Assembly (NCBI GenBank): GCA_035761805.1
Contig: DASTQL010000131.1
Span: 1-20,591 of the forward strand
Origin: DASTQL01 sp035761805
GTDB lineage: Bacteria; Actinomycetota; Actinomycetes; Jiangellales; Jiangellaceae
Length of the DNA stretch: 20,591 bases
Direction of reading: 5' to 3'
Numbering within the stretch: position 1 is the stretch's first letter; every line of letters begins with the position of its first letter. This document shows, in pieces, positions 1-8,206 of the stretch. A program made the translations under genes and the position numbers. A model generated the notes under the pieces. That model made no database searches and had not been told where the DNA came from. It worked only from the letters and a program-made list of their open reading frames with translations.

Positions 1-1
1 G

Positions 2-1168
2 TCGGTGGCCGCCCTGCAGGCATCCGGACCCGTGCCCGAGGACCTGCAGGGCCAGCTGGCGTTGCCCGAGGACCTGCCCTCCCTGGTGACCGAGCTGGCC
101 AGCGAGGTCACGGCGGAGGCCGAAGACGCCTTCGGACGCGCGGCAGCCCTGCAGGCCTTCTTCCGCTCCGCGGGTGGCTTCGAGTACGACGTCCAGACGG
201 TCCCGGGACACTCCAGCACCGCCCTGGCCGACTTCCTGCAGGAGCGCCGCGGCTACTGCGAGCAGTTCGCCGCCTCCATGGCGGTGATGGCCAGGGCGCT
301 GGACATCCCGGCCCGCGTCGCGGTCGGGTTCCTGCCCGGGGAGGCGCGCGGTGCCTCGGACACGTACCGCGTGCACGCCCACGACGCCCACGCCTGGCCG
401 GAGCTGTGGTTCACCGGTGTGGGTTGGGTCCCCTTCGAGCCCACCCCCGGGCAGCGGACCGGTGGTGCGCCGTCGTGGACGGTCCCTCCGGTCGAGCGCG
501 ACGCCGGCGATGCCACCCAGGCCCCGGCGCCGGGCGGGCCGGGCGGAGCGGTGCCGCCCACCAACCCCCGGATGGCCGACCAGCAGCTGCTCGAGGGGGA
601 GGAGACCTCGGCTCAGGGGGTGGCCGCCGGGACCCCGTGGTGGCCGCTGGGCGTGGGGGGCCTCGCCGTCATGGCGGTGCTCGCGATGCCCGCCGCCGTC
701 GCGTGGTTGCGGCGCGGGTTGCGTTGGCGCCGTGCGGGCGCGGATCCCGGCCGACAGGCCGAGGCCGCCTGGGCGGACCTGCGCGACGCAGCACGGGACG
801 CCGGTCTGCCGTGGGACCCGGCGACCACGCCGCGCTCGGCCGGTCACGACGTCGCGGAGCGCATCCACCTGGACGATGACTCCCGGGACCTCCTCACCCA
901 CGTGGTCGGCGCTGCGGAACGCGCCCGCTACGCCCGGGTGGCCCCGCCGGTCGAGGGGCTGCGCGGTGACTCGGACCTGCTGCGCCGTACGGTGCTCCGT
1001 CGCACTTCCCGACTGCGTCGGCTGCGGGCGCGGATGTGGCCGGCCGCGACCCGGGACCTGGTGGCGGTGTCCGCCGAGCGGGTTGCGGACGGGCTGGACT
1101 GGGTGGACTCCACCGGGGAACGGGTCAGGACCAGGGCGGGCGCGCTGCTGCGGCGACGGACGGCGTAG
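2..1168 (+). CDS. TgpA-like transglutaminase-domain membrane protein, 3' part
   Basis: The gene runs in from the left edge in frame 2; 388 codons are visible and the true start is upstream. Numbering from the GTG at position 5, a transglutaminase-like core is clear: Cys85 in RRGYCEQFA, His129 in DAHAWPELW and an acidic third position, Glu145, in WVPFEPTPG. A Pro/Gly-rich linker follows (about 150-205), then one membrane segment (about 211-235) and a basic cytoplasmic tail of DUF4129 type. This is the C-terminal half of the actinobacterial TgpA/DUF3488 family; the usual N-terminal bundle of membrane helices would lie off the window. By family knowledge the core is extracytoplasmic; the substrate is unknown. 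In actinobacteria the gene usually follows a MoxR ATPase and a DUF58 gene, which cannot be checked here. It converges on the minus-strand DUF3040 gene. Confidence 0.9.
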   Translation, partial: SVAALQASGPVPEDLQGQLALPEDLPSLVTELASEVTAEAEDAFGRAAALQAFFRSAGGFEYDVQTVPGHSSTALADFLQERRGYCEQFAASMAVMARALDIPARVAVGFLPGEARGASDTYRVHAHDAHAWPELWFTGVGWVPFEPTPGQRTGGAPSWTVPPVERDAGDATQAPAPGGPGGAVPPTNPRMADQQLLEGEETSAQGVAAGTPWWPLGVGGLAVMAVLAMPAAVAWLRRGLRWRRAGADPGRQAEAAWADLRDAARDAGLPWDPATTPRSAGHDVAERIHLDDDSRDLLTHVVGAAERARYARVAPPVEGLRGDSDLLRRTVLRRTSRLRRLRARMWPAATRDLVAVSAERVADGLDWVDSTGERVRTRAGALLRRRTA

Positions 1169-1193
1169 GGCGACGGAGGGGGCGTGCGCGGCG

Positions 1194-1207
1194 GGCCCGG
1201 CCGGGCC
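1194..1207. terminator. Short GC palindrome between convergent genes
   Basis: GGCCC-GGCC-GGGCC forms a 5-bp stem with a 4-nt loop in the 39-nt gap between the transglutaminase stop and the DUF3040 stop. It is placed to serve as a bidirectional terminator but has no T-tract, and such short GC palindromes arise by chance in DNA this GC-rich. Confidence 0.25.
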
Positions 1208-1612
1208 TCAGCGCCCGGGACCTTGCTCGCGGCGCCGGCGCCAGCGCTCCTCGACCCGGTCCATGAAGCCACCGCCCTGGCGAGCCCGCTTGCTGCGCCC
1301 GGTCGAGGCGGGTGGGCCGAAGGTGCCGATCTCGCCGGGACCCGGCATCCGCCGCCAGGAGGTCACGGCGAACCACGCCGCGGTGAGCATCACGACGAAA
1401 CCGGCGACACCGAGCGGGATGACCTCGCTGACGGCTCCGGTCATGAGCACGACGACGCCGAGGACGAAGGCGACCGAGGCCAGCAGCGCGCGCCGCCGGT
1501 AGTGCGAGCGCAGGTCCGCCCCACTCATCGTGGTGGCGAACTTGGGGTCCTCGGCGTGGAGCGCCCGCTCCATCTGCTCGAGCAGGCGCTGCTCGTTCTC
1601 GGAGAGAGGCAC
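1208..1612 (-). CDS. DUF3040 small membrane protein
   Basis: A 134-residue protein starting MPLSENEQRLLEQMERAL, the typical N-terminus of actinobacterial DUF3040 proteins, followed by EDPKFATTMSG. Two hydrophobic segments (about residues 40-58 and 62-82) predict a helical hairpin in the membrane, then a charged, Arg-rich tail. The GTG at 1612 is preferred over an in-frame GTG at 1624 because GGAGGG sits just before 1612 and overlaps the upstream codons, and because family members begin MPLSE. The gene lies 45 nt downstream of dinB on the same strand and is probably its co-transcribed partner. The function of the family is unknown; a role at the envelope or in division is sometimes suggested from its occurrence near mraZ, but nothing here tests that. 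Confidence 0.88.
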   Translation of the reverse strand: MPLSENEQRLLEQMERALHAEDPKFATTMSGADLRSHYRRRALLASVAFVLGVVVLMTGAVSEVIPLGVAGFVVMLTAAWFAVTSWRRMPGPGEIGTFGPPASTGRSKRARQGGGFMDRVEERWRRRREQGPGR

Positions 1613-1657
1613 CGGTCCCTCCACAGGGGCGTGGTCGCTGGCGTGGTCGTGCTCGTG

Positions 1658-2965
1658 TCAAGCATAAGCACGCGACCGGGCCCGCGAAACCCGACCGCCG
1701 GACTCCGAGCCCGGGACCGAAGACCCTCGCCTCCGGTCTCGCTGGTCGCGGGCTGTCGTGCCGGATCGGTCCGGTGGACCCACCAGGGTCGCCGGGCGTA
1801 CGACGCCCCAGCCGAACCGGCGGACCGCCCGGTCCACGGCCTGCTCGGCCTCCCGCCGACCGTGCTCCCGGTCGTCGAGGGCGAGCTGGCGCGGCCGGGT
1901 GCCGGCCGGTGCCAGGCGCTCGACCCGCACTCCCACCAACCGCAACCGGGCCCGCTGCAGGCCGAGGGCGTCGAAGAGGCCGCGGGCTGTGGCGTAGACC
2001 TCCTGGCCGACGTCCGTGGCATCGGGCAGGGTCCGCGACCGGGTGATGGTGGCGAAGTCGGCGAACCGGACGGTGAGGACGACCGTGCGGCCTTCCGTCC
2101 CGGCGGCCCGCATCCGCGCCGTGGTGCGCTCGGCCAGCCGGAGCAGCTCGCGGTGGACGTGGGCGGGGTCGTCGACGTCGTACGGGAAGGTCTGCTGGGC
2201 ACCGACGGAGCGCTCCGGCTCGGTGCCGACGACCCGGCGCTCGTCCCTGCCCCAGGCCAGCGCGGCCAGCCGGGCACCCAGGCCCGGGCCGAGCGCCCGG
2301 CACAGGGTCGCCTCGGGCACCTGGGCCAGGTCTCCCACGGTCCGCAGCCCCAGCCGGAGCAGTTGCTCCTCGGTCCGCTCCCCTACTCCCCACAGCTCTC
2401 CCACCGGCAACGGGTGGAGGAACGACACGACGGATCGGGGCGGGACCAGCAGCAAACCGTCGGGCTTGCATCGGGTGGAGGCGAGCTTGGCGACGAAGGG
2501 AGTGGCGGCAGCTCCCACCGAGCAGGTGATCCCCTGCTCGTCGGCCACCCGGTCCCGCAGGGCGGCCGCGATGTTGCCCGGCGGGCCGAGCCGGCGGACC
2601 GACCCGCCGATGTCGAGGAACGCCTCGTCCAGCGACAGCGGCTCGACGACGGGGGTCACCGAGCGGAAGATCTCCATGACCCCGGCCGACACCCGGGTGT
2701 AGAGGGAGAACCGAGGCCGCAGCACCTCCGCCGCCGGGCACAACCGCCGGGCCCGGGTCATCGGCATGGCCGCGTGCACGCCGTGCCGGCGCGCCTCGCA
2801 GGTCGCCGAGAGCACCACGCCGCGACTGTCCCCGCCGACGATCACCGGCCGACCCCGCAGGTCGGGACGGTCCCTCAGCTCGACGGCGGCGTAGAAGGCG
2901 TCCAAGTCGACGTGCAGGACCGTGCAGGCACCGGCGCCGGCGAGCTGCCGGGGTGCCCGGCTCAC
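1658..2965 (-). CDS. dinB: DNA polymerase IV (Y-family translesion polymerase)
   Basis: A 435-residue Y-family polymerase. The catalytic carboxylates are intact: Asp20 and Asp22 in HVDLDAFYAAVE, and Asp113-Glu114 in PLSLDEAFLDIGG. The palm and fingers region has the CEARRHGVHAAMPMTRA stretch, the thumb carries helix-hairpin-helix signals (VGERTEEQLLRLGLRTVGDLA), and the little-finger domain ends with VGVRVERL. QLALDD at 360-365 is a plausible sliding-clamp motif. About 60 residues of basic, disordered tail follow. Pol IV extends mismatched or lesion-containing primers and is error-prone. Complete catalytic residues separate it from the inactive relative ImuB. The GTG start is 37 nt after the methyltransferase stop, with a G-rich ribosome-binding site, so the two genes look co-transcribed. 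I see no LexA box of its own. Confidence 0.95.
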   Translation of the reverse strand: MSRAPRQLAGAGACTVLHVDLDAFYAAVELRDRPDLRGRPVIVGGDSRGVVLSATCEARRHGVHAAMPMTRARRLCPAAEVLRPRFSLYTRVSAGVMEIFRSVTPVVEPLSLDEAFLDIGGSVRRLGPPGNIAAALRDRVADEQGITCSVGAAATPFVAKLASTRCKPDGLLLVPPRSVVSFLHPLPVGELWGVGERTEEQLLRLGLRTVGDLAQVPEATLCRALGPGLGARLAALAWGRDERRVVGTEPERSVGAQQTFPYDVDDPAHVHRELLRLAERTTARMRAAGTEGRTVVLTVRFADFATITRSRTLPDATDVGQEVYATARGLFDALGLQRARLRLVGVRVERLAPAGTRPRQLALDDREHGRREAEQAVDRAVRRFGWGVVRPATLVGPPDRSGTTARDQRDRRRGSSVPGSESGGRVSRARSRAYA

Positions 2966-3001
2966 CGGGTCCCCCTGGGGTCGGGCCGCCGGGGCCGGGC
3001 C

Positions 3002-3742
3002 TCAGCCGAGCACGGCGAGCAGGTGGAGCTGGCCGGCGATGGAGCGGAAGGCCGGGTGGGAGGCGACCGCCGTCTCCAGCCCGAGCAGGGCGTCGGCCGC
3101 ACCGGGCTCGTCGACGAGGGTGCCGGGGACCAGGTCGGTGAACACCCGGACGCCGTGGACCTCACGGACCTGCAGCCCCACGGAGGCCAGCAGGGCGACC
3201 AGGCCGGCCTCGTCGAAGCGTCGTGGCAGCGGGTCGGCGGCTCCCCACCGACCGTCGGGGTCGGTGAGGGCGTGCCGGGCGTCCAGCAGGTGGCCCGCAG
3301 CGGCCCGGGAGAGCACGGCGGCATGGCGCTGCGCAGCGAGCACACTGGCCAGACCGTCGGGTCGCAGCACGGCCGCCATGCCCCGCACGGCCGCGGCCGG
3401 GTCGTCGACCAGCTCGAGTACGCCGTGCCCGAGCACCGCGTCGGCGCTGGCCGCCGAGACGACGTCGAGCAGGTCCGCGGCGTCGCCCTGGACGGCCCTG
3501 ACCCGGTCCGTGACCCCGGCCTCGGCGGCTCGGCGCTCCAGCGCGGCGAGGGCGTCGGGGCTGGGGTCGACGACGGTGACCCGGTGCCCTGCCTCGGCCA
3601 GCGGGACGGCGACCCCGCCTGTCCCCCCGCCGGCGTCGACGACGTCGAGCCCCTCACCGCCCCTGGCGTGCCCGACCAGCGCGGTGGACAGCAGGTCGTG
3701 CACGACGGCGGTGCGCACCGGTCGGCGTGGGCGGTCGGCCAC
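3002..3742 (-). CDS. SAM-dependent class I methyltransferase
   Basis: A 246-residue protein with a Rossmann-type methyltransferase fold: motif I VVDAGGGTGG (about 34-43), an acidic strand-2 end at VTVVDPSPDAL, then VQGDAADL and VLGHGVLELVDDPAAAVRGM, which match motifs II to IV of SmtA/UbiE-like enzymes. The substrate is unknown. An open frame continues upstream into dnaE2, but the GTG at 3742 is the likely start because GAGGAGG lies 7 nt before it and the upstream codons are low-complexity. It sits between dnaE2 (95 nt upstream) and dinB (37 nt downstream). That invites the idea of a nucleic-acid or repair role, but the motifs do not show a DNA methyltransferase catalytic signature, so this is context only. 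Confidence 0.85.
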   Translation of the reverse strand: MADRPRRPVRTAVVHDLLSTALVGHARGGEGLDVVDAGGGTGGVAVPLAEAGHRVTVVDPSPDALAALERRAAEAGVTDRVRAVQGDAADLLDVVSAASADAVLGHGVLELVDDPAAAVRGMAAVLRPDGLASVLAAQRHAAVLSRAAAGHLLDARHALTDPDGRWGAADPLPRRFDEAGLVALLASVGLQVREVHGVRVFTDLVPGTLVDEPGAADALLGLETAVASHPAFRSIAGQLHLLAVLG

Positions 3743-3779
3743 GCGGTGCCTCCTCGAGGAGTGCGGGCGGTCGGGCCAC

Positions 3780-3785
3780 ACCCTA
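3780..3785 (-). promoter_or_regulatory. Possible -10 element for the methyltransferase-dinB genes
   Basis: TAGGGT on the minus strand, 37 nt before the methyltransferase GTG, in the 94-nt gap after dnaE2. No good -35 is visible. It would let methyltransferase, dinB and DUF3040 be expressed independently of the SOS promoter. Confidence 0.25.
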
Positions 3786-3836
3786 GGACGTGGGCTCCTC
3801 CGTCGGGGCGGGTCGACCGGCGCTCGGACACTTGCC

Positions 3837-6800
3837 TCACCGCCCGGAGCTGCCCGGGCTGGCGTGCCAGAGCTTGCGTGGCGGCGCCTTGGGATCCTGG
3901 CCGGGCGGCCGCACGTCGGCGTAGGGCGACTGGCGGAACCCGCTGGGGTGGACCAGCACCCGGCGGCGCCCCATCCCGCCGGCCGTCGGACCGTTCTCGT
4001 CCTCCCCGCCGCCGAATCTGCCGAGTCTTTCAAAGGACTCGTAGGTCTGGGCCGCGGCCCCGGTGGGCGGCCGGGCCATCACCGGCCGGGACGACCGGCT
4101 GGCCGCGGCCCCGGCGACCGCCTCCTCGGTGAACCCCGGAGGCTCGGTGAGCACGGCCCGGACGGCCTCGGCCCCGCCCGCCGACCAGGCGGCGTGCAGC
4201 CCGGTGAGCTCCCAGCAACCCGTCGCCCGCAGGGAGACCCCCCGTGGTCCGGTGCGACGCAGGACGCCGCGGACGACGAGCAGCCAGGAGTGGAAGAGGG
4301 TGGCGGCGTAGGGGCCCTGGGCGTCGTCGAAGAAGGTGGCGTCGACCGGCCCGGTGGCGTCGTCGAGGGTGAGGAAGACGACCCGCCGGCCGGACCTGAT
4401 CGGCGGGGTCTGGGTCGCCACCTTGACCCCGGCCACCAGCAGCTCGGAACGGGAGCGGCGGTGCAGCATCTCGGCCGAGCGGGTCACCCCCAGGTCGTCG
4501 AGCATCGGCGCGTAGAAGTCGAGCACGTGACGGCTGGCGTCCAGGCCGAGCACGTCGAGCTCGGCCCGTACCCGCTCGGCGTCGTCCATCTCGGGCAGCC
4601 CCGACCCCGCCTCCTCCGCGGGTGTGTCACCGAGGTCGAGGGTCAGCTGGACGGCGGGCGGCGGGGAGGTGTGGCGGCCCCGTGACGAGGGTGCGGGGCG
4701 GCCGGCGGGACTGCTCCTGCCGGAGCGGGCCACCGCTCGGCTCCACCGGTCGAGGTCGGCAACCTGGAGCAGCAGGTCGCGCCGGGTCACCCGGCCCCGC
4801 CGACGCACGGGCGGCGCCACGCCCAGGCCGTAGATGCTGTCGAAGGCCCCCGCCACGACGAGCCGCTCGACCACCGGGCGGGAGACGCGGGCCCGGTGCC
4901 AGAAGTCGGTGAGCGAGTGGTAGGGCCGGCCGGCGACGACCCTAGCCACCTCGGCGTCGGAGATGCCCTTGACGTCGGCGAGGGAGAGCCGGATGCCGTA
5001 GGCACGGCCGTCGGGCAGGCCGGGAGGTGGAGCCGTCCGAGGGGGCCGGCCGAGGACCTCCGGCGGGGGCTCGCCGAGGGGGTCCACCCGCTCGACCCGG
5101 TAGACCTCGTCGGAGGCGTTGACGTCGAGCGGGAGGACGGCGATGCCGAAGTTGCGGGCGTCGTCGAGGATCAGCCGGCGGGGGTACATGCCCGGGTCGT
5201 GGGTGAGCACCCCGGCCAGGAAGGCCGCCGGATGGTGCGCCTTGAGCCAGGCGGACTGGTAGGTCGGCAGGGCGAAGGCTGCGGCGTGGGCCTTGCAGAA
5301 GCCGAAGGAGGCGAAGGCCTCCAGCACCGCCCAGACCCGCTCCACCGTGGCCCGGTCGTAGCCGCGGGCCAGCGCCCGGGCGGGGAACCAGGTGCGCACC
5401 TCCTCCTTGCCGACGCGGTCCCCCAGGGCCCGGCGCGCCTCGTCGGCCTCGGCGTGGTCGCACCCGGTGAGGACCGCGATCATCTCGACCACCTGCTCGT
5501 GGAAGACCACGACCCCGCAGGTCTGGCGGAGCACCTGTTCCAGGTCGGGGTGGAGGTACTCGGGCTCCGCCCACCCCTGGCGGGCGCGCAGGAACGGGGT
5601 GACCATGTCGCTCTTGACCGGTCCCGGCCGGAACAGCGAGATGTCGACGACGATGTCGTCGAAGGTCTCGGGGGCGAACTTGCCGACCAGCTCCCGCTGC
5701 CCGGGTGACTCGATCTGGAAGCAGCCCAGGGTGCGGGTGCTCTGGATCAACCGGAAGGTCGCCGGGTCGTCGAGCGGGACGTCGGCCCGGTCGTCGAGGT
5801 CGATCGCGTCGCCGTCGACCCGGCGGACCTCGTCGACGGCGTGGGCCATCGCCGACTGCATCCGGACGCCCAGCACGTCGAGCTTGAGCAGCCCGAGGTC
5901 CTCGACGTCGTCCTTGTCGAACTGGCTCATCGGGAACCCGGCGAAGCTGCGCTCGACCGGGGTGCGGTCGAGCAGGGTGGTGTCGGAGAGCAGCACGCCG
6001 CAGGGGTGCAGCGCGATGTGCCGGGGCAGGCCGTCGAGCCGCTCGACCAGGGTGAGCAGGAGGTCCAGGCGGGCCGCCGAGATGTGGCTGGCCCGCAGCT
6101 CGGGCAGCTCGGCCAGCGCCGGCCGCACGTCGCGGGCCCGGATGTGCGGGAAGGACTTGGCCAGGGCGTCGACCTCTCCCACCGGCATGCCCAGGGCGGC
6201 ACCGACGTCCCGGACGGCGTGGCGGACCCGGTAGGTGTCCATCATGGACACGCAGGCCACCCGGTCGGTCCCGAAACGCTCCAGGACCGCCTCGTAGACC
6301 TCCTCGCGGCGCGCCGACTCCACGTCGACGTCGACGTCCGGCAGTGCCTGCCGCAGGGGGGACAGGAAGCGCTCCATGAGCAGTCCGTGGCGGACGGGAT
6401 CCACCCCGGAGATCCCGAGCAGGTAGCAGACCAGGCTGCCCGCGCTGGATCCCCGCGCGGCGACCCTGACCCCGAGGTCACGGACGAGGTCGCAGACGTC
6501 GGCGACGGTGAGGAAGTAGGTCGGGTAGCCGAGCCGGTGGACGGTCCCGAGCTCGGCGTCCAGGCGGTCGAGGACCTCACGGCCGGGGCGTGGGCCGTAG
6601 CGGGCCGACAACCCGGCCTCGCACCGCTCGCGCAGCACCGTGTCGGCGGGCCGGGCGGCGCCACCCCCGGTGAGCACCTCGAACTCCGGGAAGTGCACCT
6701 CGCCGATGCCGAGGTCGGCACGCGGGTCGAGGACGCAGCGCTCGCCCACTCTCCGGGTCGCCGCCAGCAGCCGCCGGGTGGCCCCCGGCTCGAGGCCGGC

Positions 6801-7664
6801 GGCCCGGACGACGTCGTCGGCGACCTCGGCGATCTCCTTGCCCGACTTGAGGTAGCCCTCGGCGTTGGCCCGGTCGACGTGCCGGACGTCGAGGGCCACC
6901 AGCCGCCGGGCGGCGTCGAGGACGTCAGTGACCGGGGCGTCCCTCCGGTCGGCGTAGCGCACTGCGTTGGTCAGGACGGCCGGCACCCCGGCCGCCCCCG
7001 CCAGGGCGAGCAACCGGGCGGCGTGGGAGGTCGCCCCGGGACCACTGCCGGCCGCCCGGTGGGAGACCACCTCCACGACCAGGTCACCGGTGCCCAGGAC
7101 CTCGCGCCAGGACCTCAGCACGGCGCCGGCCAGGTCGAGGCGGCGGTGGGCCAGGGCCGTCCCCACCTCCGACGCCGGGCCGAGCAGGACGAGCAGGTCC
7201 CCGCCGGAGGCGTGCTCGGCAACGAGGTCCAGGCTGGTCACCGGTTCGCCCCGCTCGCCGGCGAGATGCGTGGCCGAGACCAGGCGGCACAGCGCCGCCC
7301 ACCCGGCCCGCCCCTGGGCCAGCACGGTCACCCGGGGTAGCCGCAGGTCGACCTGCGCACCGCCGCGGGCGGGGGTGCGTGGGCCACCCGCCCGACCGGC
7401 CACCCCGCGCCCACGCCGATCGGGGGACGGCAGCAGGCCGGACGGGTGGACGGCCAGGTCGGCTCCGATCACCGGCCGGATCCCGGCCGTGGAGCAGGCC
7501 TTGGCGAAGCGGACGGCGCCGTAGACGCCGTCACGGTCGGTGAGACCGAGGACGTCCATGCCGTGCTCGCCGGCCCGCTCGACCAGGGTCGCGGGCGAGG
7601 ATGCACCGTGCCGGAGCGAGTAGCCGGAGGCGACGTGGAGGTGGACGAAGGGATCGCTGGTCAT
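3837..7664 (-). CDS. dnaE2: Error-prone DNA polymerase III alpha subunit DnaE2 (ImuC)
   Basis: A 1275-residue C-family polymerase. Its N-terminal PHP domain starts HLHVASGYSLRHGASSP and is of the DnaE2 type. The palm carries the catalytic Asp pair in PDVDVD (about 442-447) and the third Asp at about 596 (LLKLDVLG). The PFLRARQGWAEPEYLHPDLE, GFCKAHAAAFA and SAWLKAHHPAAF stretches are typical of the family, and an OB-fold-like segment lies at about 1080-1180. DnaE2 copies damaged templates and drives SOS mutagenesis; it is not the replicase. The protein is roughly 200 residues longer than DnaE2 of Mycobacterium tuberculosis, because of Arg/Gly-rich inserts near 75-100 and 975-1000 and a C-terminal tail. 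QLTLDL at 1006-1011 resembles a beta-clamp motif. The ATG at 7664 follows the HEPN stop by 42 nt with a weak ribosome-binding site, in line with co-transcription from the LexA-controlled promoter. Confidence 0.95.
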   Translation of the reverse strand: MTSDPFVHLHVASGYSLRHGASSPATLVERAGEHGMDVLGLTDRDGVYGAVRFAKACSTAGIRPVIGADLAVHPSGLLPSPDRRGRGVAGRAGGPRTPARGGAQVDLRLPRVTVLAQGRAGWAALCRLVSATHLAGERGEPVTSLDLVAEHASGGDLLVLLGPASEVGTALAHRRLDLAGAVLRSWREVLGTGDLVVEVVSHRAAGSGPGATSHAARLLALAGAAGVPAVLTNAVRYADRRDAPVTDVLDAARRLVALDVRHVDRANAEGYLKSGKEIAEVADDVVRAAGLEPGATRRLLAATRRVGERCVLDPRADLGIGEVHFPEFEVLTGGGAARPADTVLRERCEAGLSARYGPRPGREVLDRLDAELGTVHRLGYPTYFLTVADVCDLVRDLGVRVAARGSSAGSLVCYLLGISGVDPVRHGLLMERFLSPLRQALPDVDVDVESARREEVYEAVLERFGTDRVACVSMMDTYRVRHAVRDVGAALGMPVGEVDALAKSFPHIRARDVRPALAELPELRASHISAARLDLLLTLVERLDGLPRHIALHPCGVLLSDTTLLDRTPVERSFAGFPMSQFDKDDVEDLGLLKLDVLGVRMQSAMAHAVDEVRRVDGDAIDLDDRADVPLDDPATFRLIQSTRTLGCFQIESPGQRELVGKFAPETFDDIVVDISLFRPGPVKSDMVTPFLRARQGWAEPEYLHPDLEQVLRQTCGVVVFHEQVVEMIAVLTGCDHAEADEARRALGDRVGKEEVRTWFPARALARGYDRATVERVWAVLEAFASFGFCKAHAAAFALPTYQSAWLKAHHPAAFLAGVLTHDPGMYPRRLILDDARNFGIAVLPLDVNASDEVYRVERVDPLGEPPPEVLGRPPRTAPPPGLPDGRAYGIRLSLADVKGISDAEVARVVAGRPYHSLTDFWHRARVSRPVVERLVVAGAFDSIYGLGVAPPVRRRGRVTRRDLLLQVADLDRWSRAVARSGRSSPAGRPAPSSRGRHTSPPPAVQLTLDLGDTPAEEAGSGLPEMDDAERVRAELDVLGLDASRHVLDFYAPMLDDLGVTRSAEMLHRRSRSELLVAGVKVATQTPPIRSGRRVVFLTLDDATGPVDATFFDDAQGPYAATLFHSWLLVVRGVLRRTGPRGVSLRATGCWELTGLHAAWSAGGAEAVRAVLTEPPGFTEEAVAGAAASRSSRPVMARPPTGAAAQTYESFERLGRFGGGEDENGPTAGGMGRRRVLVHPSGFRQSPYADVRPPGQDPKAPPRKLWHASPGSSGR

Positions 7665-7706
7665 GAGGAGTCCCGAGACCGGTCACCGGTGCTCGGCCGG
7701 TCGCGC

Positions 7707-8165
7707 TCACCCGGCCCGGAGGGGAGCCGTGAGGTCGACGAGCGGGTCGAGCGCCTCCTGGCGGGGCAGGCCCAGCACGGCGATGACCGTGCCGAGGAAG
7801 GCCTCGGCCTGTCGGAGCAGGTCGTCGGCCTCCCGCGCGGTGACGGCGCGCCCCAGCCCGGCCTCGGCCGCCGCTCGCTTGTCCGCCCCCGCGGCGAAGA
7901 AGGCCGCCCACTCCCCCAGCTCGGGGGCCACCTCGGTCAGGACGGTCCAGACGTCGCGGGGTCCCGAGCGGCGACGGCGCGGCGCTCGGGTGCGGGCGGC
8001 GAGCACCGCCGCCCCGGCCCGCAGGGCGGCCAGGTGCGCGGCGACGTAGCGATCGGCGGGCGTCGTCGCGGTGGCCGACTCCCCCAGACAGTCACGGGCG
8101 TGGGCGAGCAGGTCGAGCACGCAGTGCCCCAGCGGTGCGCGAGGTGGCGGAGGAAGGGAGGGCAT
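7707..8165 (-). CDS. SAV_6107-type HEPN-domain protein
   Basis: A 152-residue, largely helical protein matching the actinobacterial SAV_6107 HEPN family (recognised by the ADRYVAAHLAALRAGAAVLAAR block and the WxxL-xExxPELGEWAAFFAAGA stretch). R39-YVAA-H44 fits the R-x4-6-H signature that forms the active site in HEPN ribonucleases; whether this family cleaves RNA is not known to me. The ATG at 8165 is chosen because CGAGGAG lies 7 nt upstream; the open frame extends further but enters DUF6504. The gene is 41 nt after DUF6504 and 42 nt before dnaE2, so it should share the SOS promoter. A toxin-like, regulatory or DnaE2-accessory role are all possible; none is shown by the sequence. Confidence 0.82.
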   Translation of the reverse strand: MPSLPPPPRAPLGHCVLDLLAHARDCLGESATATTPADRYVAAHLAALRAGAAVLAARTRAPRRRRSGPRDVWTVLTEVAPELGEWAAFFAAGADKRAAAEAGLGRAVTAREADDLLRQAEAFLGTVIAVLGLPRQEALDPLVDLTAPLRAG

Positions 8166-8180
8166 CGGAGAACTCCTCGA

Positions 8181-8205
8181 GGGTGAGTGGTGGTGGTGGG
8201 TGGGT
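8181..8205 (+). repeat. G-rich tract in the DUF6504-HEPN gap
   Basis: Six runs of two or three G separated by T, TGA or A fill the short intergenic gap on the + strand. On the coding (minus) strand it is CAC/CCAC-rich. Two-tetrad quadruplex formation on the template strand is conceivable; a simple low-complexity origin is as likely. Confidence 0.4.
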
Positions 8206-8206
8206 G

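Noticed and set aside
1656..1661. TTGACA at the dinB stop as a -35 for DUF3040
   Set aside because: No TANNNT-like -10 at 16-18 nt downstream; the hexamer contains the dinB stop codon and is probably coincidental.
1658..2965. Reading the Y-family gene as ImuB
   Set aside because: ImuB lacks the catalytic carboxylates; here Asp20, Asp113 and Glu114 are all present in canonical motifs.
1184..4132. Open + frame of about 980 codons opposite DUF3040, dinB and the methyltransferase
   Set aside because: Its translation is a Gly/Arg/Pro-rich, repetitive string with no family blocks. Long antisense frames are expected opposite genes this GC-rich, and the minus-strand genes have clear motifs.
5841..7340. 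Open + frame of about 500 codons opposite dnaE2
   Set aside because: Composition follows the reverse complement of dnaE2 codons; no recognisable domain, no ribosome-binding site.
8181..8205. G-quadruplex regulating the HEPN gene mRNA
   Set aside because: The mRNA carries the C-rich strand here, so the RNA itself cannot form it; only a template-strand DNA effect would remain.
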